Assembly (NCBI GenBank): GCA_963691885.1 | Contig: OY829843.1 | Coordinates: 2,852,001-2,916,000, forward strand | Source: G963691885 sp963691885 | Lineage (GTDB): Bacteria > Pseudomonadota > Alphaproteobacteria > UBA8366 > Aestuariispiraceae | Direction: 5' to 3' | DNA: 64,000 bases | Shown here: positions 51,006 to 59,658 of the stretch, one piece after another | How positions within the stretch are numbered: position 1 is the stretch's first letter | How the letters are laid out: each line of letters starts with the position of its first letter | Position numbers and translations under genes: made by a program | Notes under the pieces: generated by a model | What the model was told of the DNA's origin: nothing | What the model saw: the letters and a program-made list of their open reading frames with translations, nothing else | Databases searched by the model: none

Positions 51006-54000
51006 ATGAAATTGTCGCGCCGTCAACGCCTCCTTATGGGGTCCTCCGTCATCGCCATCACCGCCGCCATAGGAGCCGGTATCATGGCCACACCGAAACA
51101 GGCGTTCGCGCAAGACGTGGTGTTTGATATGGATGGCGCGGTGAATGCCGACCTGTCTCTGGACACTCTCACCGTCCGATCATTCAATGGGACCACAGAT
51201 ACGACCTATCAATTCGACGGTGATCTAACCGTAACGGACGGTCTTTTGGTGCGCAGCGGTAATTTCGATGGAATGGGCTCGGGCAATACGGCGCAGGTGC
51301 AGATCACGGTTACAGGCGATCTTACGAGGACGGGTGATGGCTCTGGGACGTCGGACCCGGACTTGAAAACTATTTTTATTGATGCACGCGGAACGGGTGA
51401 CGCAATCCTCACTGTCGGCCGCGATATCGCTGGTGGATATGGCGAAAACGGCGGAGCGGCAATCGAATTTTCCGACTCGACAGGTGTCGGCAATGCCGTT
51501 CTTGTCCTGAACGGTTCGCTCGACCAGTTAGTCTACGGGTCCATTGACAGCCGAGCATCCGATGATAGCGGCGAAATCCGCGTTGAGAACGATACCAACA
51601 CGGCCATTTTCTACGACGACATTGGTTCTTATAACGACATTCGCCAGATTACGATCGGGCAATCAGGAGGTGCATCCGGAAATGCGAAATTCGGGTCCTA
51701 TGTCGGCGCGGAAAAGATCACGATTTCAAACGGCACTGCAAGTTTTGAAGCTGATGTCGCCACGACGACAATTGATGTAGAGGCGGGTCAGACCGCAACA
51801 TTTGATGGTTTTGGCTATGTCTCTGGCAGTATCACGGGGTCCGGTACCGTCGATATCGAGAGTGGTTCCGACGATCGAAGCTTTGACCGTGATCTTGGAA
51901 CCAACTCGGAAGCGCTTGCCGCAGTGAATATCGGTACGGCGGATGATGACGGAAATGCTGATTTTGGCGGCTCTATCTATGCAACTGCCATTACGGTTGG
52001 CGGTGGCAATGCCGGGACCGCTGTTTTTGACAGTTACGTCAATGCGGATATCATCACCATCACCAGTGGTTCTGCAAGCTTTGCAGATAATGTCAACACG
52101 ACGACGCTTGATGTAAAGGCGGGTCAGACCGCGACATTTGATGGGACGAACGGCGTGCAGGAGGTGAACGGCGCTGTGACCGGTGACGGAACCGTTCATG
52201 TGCAAAACGACACCACGTTCAAAGCGGGCGTTTCGGTAGGTGTTGCAGAGATAGACCCAGGTAAACGAGCGAGATTCCAGGCGGGTTCCGGCGCAATTCA
52301 GTTTACGGGCCAGGGATCTGGCCCGGATGGCAGGGCCATTTTTGAGAATGCCGGCGTAGCCGCCGACCAAACCATCACCGGTGCAATCACGACCGCGGTT
52401 GAGGGCGAAGGATTCGTTGATATTAACACATCGGGGCAAACGGTGACCTTCAACCAGGACATCGGTGCGATCGATACTGGAAATGCGATTGAGCGGGTCC
52501 TCATTTCAGAGGGGGACGCCATATTTCAGGGAAGTGTCGCAGGCACCAGAGGTATTCTCCTCGATGGCAATACCGCAACTTTTTCAGGAAATGCGGACGC
52601 AACTGTTGAAGGGGCTATCACCTCCAACAACCGAACTGGAAGAGGCAATGCCGTCATTGTCGACAAAGGTACGGGCACTATCACGTTTAAAGATGACATT
52701 GGCACCAGCGCTCAAAATGTCAGCGCTGTGACGATCACGAGTGGTACGGGCGACTTTGACGGGGACGTGTTCGCGTCCACGGTTGATCTGGATGCGTCCT
52801 CGAATTTCGCGGGTGATGTGACGGCGACGACGCTTGATATCGCCTCGGGTCAGACCGCAACATTTGACGAGATTGGTACGGTGAACGGGGCCGTAACGGG
52901 AACCGGCAGTGTAGACGTGGATGGCGAACATAATTTCCAGGGCACTCTGGGCGATGCAAGTGGCCAGACGCTCTCCGCCTTGAATATCGGCACGAATTCA
53001 CCCGGTGCCGAAGCCGCTTTTGCCGAACGTGTGGATGTGGACGCAATTTTGGTTGGCGATGCCGGTGCCAGTGACGGTGCGGAGGTCTTGTTTGAAAACA
53101 TCGTGGATGCCGATACGATCACGGTTGAAAATGGCCTTACGGGTTTTCAGGGGGCTGTCACCGCCAACTCCCTGACCGTTAAGCAAAAGGGTGGCATCGC
53201 TTTTCTGGGCAGTGGGACACAGACTATTGATACCGCGATTGATGGCGGCAGCAATGATGCGGGTGATATTGCCGTATTTAACGGTGGCACGGATGTGGTG
53301 GTGTTCAATCAGGAAATTGGCGCTGGTGAACGGGTCGGTGTGATCCAAATCGGGCTGGATGATACAGGTGTCACGGGGATCAGTGGGGCGAACGGAAACG
53401 CCCAATTCACTCAGAACGTTAAAGCGACCCAAATTGTCGTCGGTGACACAAGCAACGCGTCATCGCCGCGAGTTGGTACCGCTGATTTTGACGGCCTTGT
53501 CGATGCGGGTACCATCACCATCACCAATGGTTCGGCAAATTTTGCAGGTAATGTGAACACGCAAAACGGGTTTGAGATTACTTTTCAGCAAATGGTAACT
53601 TTTGACGGAACATCGCCTCAAGAGGTTTCTGGTCCCGTTACTGGTAATGGTACTGCCATAATTGCCAGCGACACGATGTTCAAAGGCGAAGCGTCGGTGC
53701 AACTCATGCAAATACAGACGGGCAAAACCGCCACATTTTTTGAATCCGGTACGCGTGTAGTTGAGTTTGTTGGTGGCGGCACTGCTGTTTTCACAAACAG
53801 CACTCAGAATGTGCGAGAAACGATGACGACGACCGCGTTGGGGACAGGAACGGTTAAGGTGGAAGGGACTACCGTGACCTTCGACAAGGACGTAGGTGCC
53901 ACAGGTATGGGGTTGAATACGGTTTCTGTAGCCTCCGGCGAGGGTATTTTTGATGGCGATGTGTTTGCCACGATGGTCGAATTACAGAGTAAAGGCGATT

Positions 54001-57000
54001 TCAACGGCAATATTGAGGCAATGGAAATTGATCTTAATGCCTCCTCGAATTTCGCAGGCAATGTGACGACTGCGAGCGGCCTTGATGTGGCTGCCGGTCG
54101 GACCGCGACATTCGACGGGACCAACGTCGCGCAGGCTGTGTCCGGTGCGGTTATCGGTGCAGGTTCGATTGTTGTGGACAACAGCAATGGGGTTACGTTC
54201 GGCGGTGCCATAGGGACGAGTGTGACAAGTCTCAATGCTGTTACGATCACGAGCGGTATGGGCGACTTTGACGGGGATGTGTTTGCGTCCACGGTTGACC
54301 TTGACGCCTCTTTAAGCTTTGCGGGCAATGTGTCCACGACGATGCTTGATATAGCCTCGGGTCAGACCGCGACGTTTGACGGGACCAACGCCGCGCAGGA
54401 GGTTTCCGGAGCTGTTACCGGTGAAGGTTCGGTTGTTGTGAACAACAGCATTGGTGTTACGTTCGGCGGTGGCGTCGGGACGAGCGGGACAAGTCTGAAT
54501 GCTGTAACGATCACGAGCGGTACGGGTGACTTTGACGGGAACGTGTTTGCGGACACGGTTGACCTTAACGCCTCTTCAAGCTTTGCAGGCAATGTGACCA
54601 CGACAACGCTTGATATAGACTCGGGTGAAACCGCGACATTTGATGGTACGGTAAGTTCTCAGACGGTTGTGGGTACCGTGACTGGAGACGGGACCGTCAC
54701 AGTTACCAATGACAAGGGCGTAACGTTCCAGCAGGATGTAGCGGTTGCGACAACCGCTACAGGGGGCACTGTCACTTTTGAAGGCAATGCAGCTGCAGTC
54801 ACGGTAACAGGGACTGGTGATAGTGCGCGTTTTGACGCGGCCGGTGCTCAGAGCGTGTCCGGAAACATAACTGGCGACGGTGGCGTCGTTGTGACTTCCA
54901 GAAGCACGACGGTTTTCAACGGTGATGTAACTGTCAGCAATGAAGTCCTGTTGGATGGTTCGGCGTCTTTTTCCGGTAATCTGTCAGCTCAAGAACTTGA
55001 TATCGGCAGTGGGCGGACGGCGACCTTTAATGGCACCGGGGGTACAAAGAGTGTATCGGGTACGGTGAATGGCGAGGGATCGGTCATCGTTACTGTCGGG
55101 GACAATGACAGGGTGGTATTTGAAAGTAACGTTGGGCGACCTGGATCCACTTCAAAGCTTGATACGGTCACTGTGACGTCTGGCACAGCGGAATTTAAAG
55201 GCAATGTGGAATCTGTAAACGGTCTAGTGATAGGTGCCAACACCGTTGCGTTTGCCAACACCAATGGCGGTTCAGTTTCGGCTGCAATTACCGGCACTGG
55301 AACACTTCAAATCCTAGAAAATACCACCTTCAACCGGAGCGTCGCTTCATCAACCACCGCGGAAGTAGAAGCAGATAAGATCGGCAGTTTTGAGAGTGGT
55401 GCTGGTGCGATTGAATTCATCGGTGACGGGACTGTATCTTTCACAACCAATACACAGACCGTATCGGGTGCTGTGACGACGACGGCTGGTGCCGGCACCG
55501 GCACTGTTGACGTAGACGCCTCAGGCCAGGTTGTGACCTTTAATGAAACGCTGGGTGTGTTCGGGACAGGGTTGAAGGAAATCTCCGTGTCGGCTGGTGA
55601 GGGTGTGTTCAAAAAGGACGTGTTTGCGGATAGGGTTGATATAGCCTTGGGTCAGACCGCGACGTTCGACGGGACGAACGCCGCGCAGGCTGTGTCCGGT
55701 GCGGTTACCGGTGCAGGTTCGGTTGTTGTGGACAACAGCAATGGGGTTACGTTCGGCGGTGCCGTTGGGACGAGCGTTACAAGCCTTGATGCTGTGACGA
55801 TCACGAGCGGCACGGGTGAGTTTACGGGTGACGTGTTTGCAACGACCACGACCCTGGATAGCACCGGTGACTTTAACGGTGCGATCAGTTCCGGGACTAT
55901 TGACCTTAATGCCTCCTCGAGTTTCGCGGGTGATGTGACGGCGACGACGCTTGATATAGACTCTGGTGAAACCGCGACATTCGACGGGATCAACGCCGCG
56001 CAGGAGGTTTCCGGAACGGTTACCGGTGAAGGTTCAGTTTTTGTGAATAACAGCAATGGGGTTACCTTTAACAATGACATCGGTGCCAGCGGGTCCAGCC
56101 TGAACGCGGTCACTGTTGGCGATGGCACGGGGGCGAGCAGTGCCAGCTTCCTGGGCGGCGTATTTGCAAAGACGATTGAGGTTGCCCAAAACGCGGTTGC
56201 CGTTTTCTCCCAGGCGTTTTCTGCTGACACAACGAAACTCGCCAACGAGGTCACTGTAAACGGGCTCGACAACGAGGGTGGTGCTTTTTCCACCGCCGCG
56301 AATTCGAAACTGAAACTGGGTCATCTGGTGGATGATGGTGTCACGGTCTTCACGGTCGACAGTCTGGACCTGGGTGCCAATACCCAGGTTGAACTGGATT
56401 TCAGTGCCGGTTCGCTTACCGGAACGGGCGATGTCTTTACCCTTTTTGATGGCGGCACTGCCAATATTTCCTCAGAGGAAAGCGACCTCAGCTTCGTCTC
56501 TCCCGACGGTTTGCTGGTACAGCTCGGACCGTCCAATACGGATGTCAGCAAGATTGTTGTCGGCGTCTTTACCATCAATTCCGACACTTTCAACACGGCA
56601 CTGGGGCTGAATGACGAGGATTCCGCGCTCAATGATGCGGTCTTTGGCGCGATGACAAGCGGGGGTGAGCTTGAAGGTGTCCTCGTGCCGATCCTGAATG
56701 CCAACAACGCCGGATCGCGGGAGGCGCTGGAGCAATTGGGCGCGCAAAAGGACACGATGACCGCCACGTCCAAAGTAAGTGTTCAGACGGTGCAGACGAA
56801 CCTGGATCTTGCCAGTAACCGGTTGACCAGTCAGCGCGGCGGGGTTCGGGCAATTGCCGCTGCGCAGTCTGAGAAAACGGGCAGCATTGTCGGGACAGAT
56901 GATGGCGCGTTGGCGGGTTCCGCCTGGATCAAACCCTTCTACAACACGATGGACCAGGACGAGCGTAACGGGGTTGACGGTTTTGGGGCGGATACCGCGG

Positions 57001-57746
57001 GGGTTGCCTTTGGAGCTGATGTTGAAGTCAGTGATGAAAGCCGGGTTGGGATTGCCGGGTCATGGGCGGCGAGCGACGTGGATGGTGATGGAGCCGGAGA
57101 GTCCCAGCTGGATATCGACAGCTATCAGGTCACACTGTATGGCGATTATGACTTTGGTGTCGCCTATGTTGAAGGCTTCGCCGGCTATGCAATTAACCAG
57201 GTCGACAGCCAGCGTGTGATCGATTTCGGGACCCTGAACCCACGCACCGCAAGAGCATCCTTTGACAGTCAGCAATCTGTCTTGGGCGCGTTGGTCGGGA
57301 CCAATCTTTCGCTTTCTGAAAACCTTGTTGTCTCGCCCGAGACCAGCCTGACCTGGACCCGTGTGAAGACGGACGATTACACGGAAACTGGTGCCGGAGG
57401 TGTCAGCCAAATCGTTTCTGTTGATGATGTGGATGTGGTGCAGGCTTCGCTTGGTGCAACATTGAGTGCGATCTTGCCGATGGAGAGCGGGACGCTCGTC
57501 CCCCAGGGCTTCCTTGGCGTTGGCTATGATCTGGCCGGAGATGAGGCGGTTGCGACCGCGCGGTTTACTGGTGGTGGCGCGGCTTTTGAACAGACCGGTG
57601 CCGAAGTGGAGCAGTTCAGTGTTAATGCCGGCCTCGGCCTCACCTGGGAAGCCAACGCATTTTCGATTGGCGCCAATTATGATGCGGAATATCGGGAAGA
57701 TTTCCTCTCCCATACCGGTCAGGTGAAACTGAAGATTGAGTTCTGA
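51006..57746 (+). CDS. Giant repetitive autotransporter adhesin
   Basis: A 2246-residue type Va secreted protein. A signal peptide (residues about 10-35, cut near AFAQD) is followed by ~1900 residues of repetitive beta-solenoid passenger with recurring units such as AVTITSGTGDFDGDVFAST, FAGNVTTTTLDI, GQTATFDGTNAAQ and VSGAVTGEGSV. The C-terminal ~290 residues (from SAWIKPFYNTMDQDERNGVD) form an autotransporter barrel ending KIEF. By eye, the protein has no Cys, and Trp occurs only in the barrel. The passenger is acidic and rich in Thr, Gly, Asp, Val and Ala, like large bacterial adhesins. Near-identical DNA repeats lie within it. No partner secretion genes are nearby, as expected for self-contained autotransporters. 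Confidence 0.9.
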   Translation: MKLSRRQRLLMGSSVIAITAAIGAGIMATPKQAFAQDVVFDMDGAVNADLSLDTLTVRSFNGTTDTTYQFDGDLTVTDGLLVRSGNFDGMGSGNTAQVQITVTGDLTRTGDGSGTSDPDLKTIFIDARGTGDAILTVGRDIAGGYGENGGAAIEFSDSTGVGNAVLVLNGSLDQLVYGSIDSRASDDSGEIRVENDTNTAIFYDDIGSYNDIRQITIGQSGGASGNAKFGSYVGAEKITISNGTASFEADVATTTIDVEAGQTATFDGFGYVSGSITGSGTVDIESGSDDRSFDRDLGTNSEALAAVNIGTADDDGNADFGGSIYATAITVGGGNAGTAVFDSYVNADIITITSGSASFADNVNTTTLDVKAGQTATFDGTNGVQEVNGAVTGDGTVHVQNDTTFKAGVSVGVAEIDPGKRARFQAGSGAIQFTGQGSGPDGRAIFENAGVAADQTITGAITTAVEGEGFVDINTSGQTVTFNQDIGAIDTGNAIERVLISEGDAIFQGSVAGTRGILLDGNTATFSGNADATVEGAITSNNRTGRGNAVIVDKGTGTITFKDDIGTSAQNVSAVTITSGTGDFDGDVFASTVDLDASSNFAGDVTATTLDIASGQTATFDEIGTVNGAVTGTGSVDVDGEHNFQGTLGDASGQTLSALNIGTNSPGAEAAFAERVDVDAILVGDAGASDGAEVLFENIVDADTITVENGLTGFQGAVTANSLTVKQKGGIAFLGSGTQTIDTAIDGGSNDAGDIAVFNGGTDVVVFNQEIGAGERVGVIQIGLDDTGVTGISGANGNAQFTQNVKATQIVVGDTSNASSPRVGTADFDGLVDAGTITITNGSANFAGNVNTQNGFEITFQQMVTFDGTSPQEVSGPVTGNGTAIIASDTMFKGEASVQLMQIQTGKTATFFESGTRVVEFVGGGTAVFTNSTQNVRETMTTTALGTGTVKVEGTTVTFDKDVGATGMGLNTVSVASGEGIFDGDVFATMVELQSKGDFNGNIEAMEIDLNASSNFAGNVTTASGLDVAAGRTATFDGTNVAQAVSGAVIGAGSIVVDNSNGVTFGGAIGTSVTSLNAVTITSGMGDFDGDVFASTVDLDASLSFAGNVSTTMLDIASGQTATFDGTNAAQEVSGAVTGEGSVVVNNSIGVTFGGGVGTSGTSLNAVTITSGTGDFDGNVFADTVDLNASSSFAGNVTTTTLDIDSGETATFDGTVSSQTVVGTVTGDGTVTVTNDKGVTFQQDVAVATTATGGTVTFEGNAAAVTVTGTGDSARFDAAGAQSVSGNITGDGGVVVTSRSTTVFNGDVTVSNEVLLDGSASFSGNLSAQELDIGSGRTATFNGTGGTKSVSGTVNGEGSVIVTVGDNDRVVFESNVGRPGSTSKLDTVTVTSGTAEFKGNVESVNGLVIGANTVAFANTNGGSVSAAITGTGTLQILENTTFNRSVASSTTAEVEADKIGSFESGAGAIEFIGDGTVSFTTNTQTVSGAVTTTAGAGTGTVDVDASGQVVTFNETLGVFGTGLKEISVSAGEGVFKKDVFADRVDIALGQTATFDGTNAAQAVSGAVTGAGSVVVDNSNGVTFGGAVGTSVTSLDAVTITSGTGEFTGDVFATTTTLDSTGDFNGAISSGTIDLNASSSFAGDVTATTLDIDSGETATFDGINAAQEVSGTVTGEGSVFVNNSNGVTFNNDIGASGSSLNAVTVGDGTGASSASFLGGVFAKTIEVAQNAVAVFSQAFSADTTKLANEVTVNGLDNEGGAFSTAANSKLKLGHLVDDGVTVFTVDSLDLGANTQVELDFSAGSLTGTGDVFTLFDGGTANISSEESDLSFVSPDGLLVQLGPSNTDVSKIVVGVFTINSDTFNTALGLNDEDSALNDAVFGAMTSGGELEGVLVPILNANNAGSREALEQLGAQKDTMTATSKVSVQTVQTNLDLASNRLTSQRGGVRAIAAAQSEKTGSIVGTDDGALAGSAWIKPFYNTMDQDERNGVDGFGADTAGVAFGADVEVSDESRVGIAGSWAASDVDGDGAGESQLDIDSYQVTLYGDYDFGVAYVEGFAGYAINQVDSQRVIDFGTLNPRTARASFDSQQSVLGALVGTNLSLSENLVVSPETSLTWTRVKTDDYTETGAGGVSQIVSVDDVDVVQASLGATLSAILPMESGTLVPQGFLGVGYDLAGDEAVATARFTGGGAAFEQTGAEVEQFSVNAGLGLTWEANAFSIGANYDAEYREDFLSHTGQVKLKIEF
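54101..54640 (+). repeat. Tandem 264-base repeats inside the autotransporter gene
   Basis: Copies beginning at 54101 and 54365 are spaced exactly 264 bases (88 codons), and the next copy begins at 54629 before diverging. Each encodes GQTATFDGTN(V/A)AQ, VSGAV, FGGxxGTS and NAVTITSG. Whole phrases are shared at the DNA level with scattered changes. Confidence 0.8.
55655..56075 (+). repeat. Distal copies of the autotransporter repeat
   Basis: A copy starting at 55655 matches the one at 54101 over about 150 bases with few differences (offset 1554 bases, 518 codons). Another begins at 55970, 315 bases on. Shared blocks include GCAGGCTGTGTCCGGTGCGG and GGGGTTACGTTCGGCGGTGC. They could support recombination within the gene. 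Confidence 0.75.
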
Positions 57747-58152
57747 TTACCGGGGTGCCGATGGGACCCTGTTTGTAGCAGTGTATCTGGCGCAGCGAAG
57801 CTGTCACGAGAACGCCCGATTGGCCACTCAAGACGTCCGGGCCTTAACGGGGCGGGGTGCCATCTGCTGTTACAGAGGGGCGTCGTGTTCGTGACGGGTG
57901 CTTTCGGATTCCGTCCGATTCTTTGCGCTTTCCTCTTTCACGGCAGGGTTGGCGGTGCTATACGCGGAGTCTTCCTGATCATAATTGGCGCGGTTCCGAC
58001 GGTCTGGGGGTCTGGGCTTGGCTCAGGGCACCTGTTGTAGCGCGCGTGGTTCATGGCGGGATAGGGTCACACCATGGCCAATATGAATTCACAACGCCCG
58101 TCTGAGGTCCGCCGAAAGGCAGACAATCCGGCGCGAAGAGGAGGTATCGAAA
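57747..58152. other. Intergenic region before trcR
   Basis: A 406-base gap following the autotransporter. No terminator hairpin, RNA gene or convincing coding frame is seen; a short ATG frame at 58073 runs into trcR out of phase and is probably chance. It should contain the trcR promoter. GAGGAG at 58137-58142 serves the trcR start. Confidence 0.4.
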
Positions 58153-58752
58153 GTGTCAAAGCTGCTTATGCCCAAAGCCACTGCTGTCTGGTTGATTGAA
58201 AATACAACACTCAGCTTTACCCAGATTTCGAACTTCACCGGATTGCACGGCCTCGAAGTTCAGGCCATCGCCGATGGTGAGGTTGCGGGCGGGATGCAGG
58301 GCCTCGACCCCGTCCAGAATGGTCAGCTTTCCGCCGCCGAGATTGAACGCTGCGAGGGTGACATTTCAGCCAATTTGCAGATGCTGATAAACGACCTGCC
58401 CGAGCCGGTGATCCGCCAAAAGGGTCCGCGCTACACGCCTGTTTCCAAACGCGCCGACAAGCCGGATGCCATTTCCTGGTTGTTGCGGCATCACCCGGAG
58501 CTCAGCGATGCCCAGGTCGGTCGCCTGATTGGCACCACAAAACCGACGATCGCGGCCATTCGGGACCGGACGCACTGGAATTCATCCAACCTGAAAGCCC
58601 GTTCCCCGGTGGAGCTGGGTCTGTGCCGTCAGGAAGAGCTGTCGATTGAAATTCAGAAAGCCCTGAAAGCCGGTCGCAAGCCGCTTGAACAACCGATCCC
58701 GGAAGTCTTCGACGAAGAGCCGGAACAGGCAGGTTGGGAAGGTCTGGAATAA
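58153..58752 (+). CDS. trcR: TrcR (DUF1013) cell-cycle transcriptional regulator
   Basis: A 199-residue protein beginning MSKLLMPKATAVWLIENTTL with the family blocks FTQISNFTGLHGLEVQAIAD, KRADKPDAISWLLRHHPELS and DAQVGRLIGTTKPTIAAIRD, each resembling a helix-turn-helix. This is the alphaproteobacterial DUF1013 family, annotated as cell-cycle regulator TrcR. The C-terminus is acidic. The start is a GTG with GAGGAG placed upstream. It is upstream of clpS on the same strand. Confidence 0.87.
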   Translation: MSKLLMPKATAVWLIENTTLSFTQISNFTGLHGLEVQAIADGEVAGGMQGLDPVQNGQLSAAEIERCEGDISANLQMLINDLPEPVIRQKGPRYTPVSKRADKPDAISWLLRHHPELSDAQVGRLIGTTKPTIAAIRDRTHWNSSNLKARSPVELGLCRQEELSIEIQKALKAGRKPLEQPIPEVFDEEPEQAGWEGLE

Positions 58753-58862
58753 GAGCGGGGCATTCTTCTGCTTTCCCCCCTTCCCTTTTTGGAAAAAGAC
58801 CCGATATCATCACTGGGTTCAACTTCGGGACCGTAAGACTGTTGGAACAGACTGGCGTCATC

Positions 58863-59324
58863 ATGACCGTGGACTATAGCGAGACAGATCCGGTAAATGG
58901 CCGACCCGATGCCTTGGGCGGCGGGCTCGGCACGCCTGCGGCCGCAGCGCTTGATACCGGGCATAAGCACTATCTGTCAGAGCGGGCAAATGATGATGAC
59001 GAGGACGGTGGTGATAACGGCGGCGAAAAACCGGGATCCGGCCTGTTAACCAAGACCCGGCCAAAAACCAAAAAACCGTCGATGTATAAAGTCCTGATGC
59101 TGAATGACGATTATACGCCGATGGAATTCGTGGTTTTTGTTCTTGAACAATTCTTCAGTAAAAACCGTGAAGAAGCGACCCAGATCATGCTGCATGTGCA
59201 TCGTCGCGGTGTCGGCATTTGCGGTGTATTCACTTATGATGTGGCGGAAACAAAGGTGAACCAGGTGATGGACCTGGCGCGCAAGGAACAACACCCGCTT
59301 CAATGCACGCTGGAAAAAGAATAA
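58863..59324 (+). CDS. clpS: ATP-dependent Clp protease adaptor ClpS
   Basis: A 153-residue ClpS, the N-end-rule adaptor that delivers proteins with destabilising N-termini to ClpA-ClpP. The conserved core is YKVLMLNDDYTPMEFVVFVL, then REEATQIMLHVHRRGVGICG and VFTYDVAETKV, covering the substrate pocket (N-D-D and the H-x-x-G region). The N-terminal ~70 residues are acidic and disordered and may be overestimated; later starts in this region are possible. It is followed by clpA after 334 bases. Confidence 0.93.
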   Translation: MTVDYSETDPVNGRPDALGGGLGTPAAAALDTGHKHYLSERANDDDEDGGDNGGEKPGSGLLTKTRPKTKKPSMYKVLMLNDDYTPMEFVVFVLEQFFSKNREEATQIMLHVHRRGVGICGVFTYDVAETKVNQVMDLARKEQHPLQCTLEKE

Positions 59325-59658
59325 TACGGCAAAATGTGCCTGAATTGCTTGTCTTTTTCTGCGTTTCTTGACCAATTTCCGCCACAGATTTTTCGGTAAA
59401 AATTTTTTCCGGTAAAATCGACGAGAATCGATCAGGATAATTGTGCCAGATCGAAAGTCATGTGATCATCTGTCTCAATTTCAAGGTCTGGAAATGACGG
59501 GCGATTGAACCCACAATAATAGGGAGAAAGGAAGGACTTTAAGATTCAGCGTGACCTCTCCATATCCTTACAGGAACGGTCGTTCCGGTATTGATCAGAT
59601 CGGTCCGGAATTGACAGGTCTGTTATTGTAACGCGTTAGCGATAAGGAATCGATTTTC
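59325..59658. promoter_or_regulatory. Intergenic region between clpS and clpA
   Basis: The 334-base gap has no gene. TTGACA at 59611-59616 could be a -35 for clpA, but no well-spaced -10 is apparent. AAGGAAT at 59645-59651 is the clpA ribosome site. A short repeat TTTTTCGGTAAAA/TTTTTTCCGGTAAAA occurs near 59389-59416. No clear heat-shock promoter is recognised. Confidence 0.35.

Noticed and set aside
51726..52439. Long antisense open frames under the giant autotransporter (also 53804-54337 and 55652-56293)
   Set aside because: They are repetitive reverse readings of the passenger repeats, lack ribosome sites, and resemble each other only because the sense repeats do.
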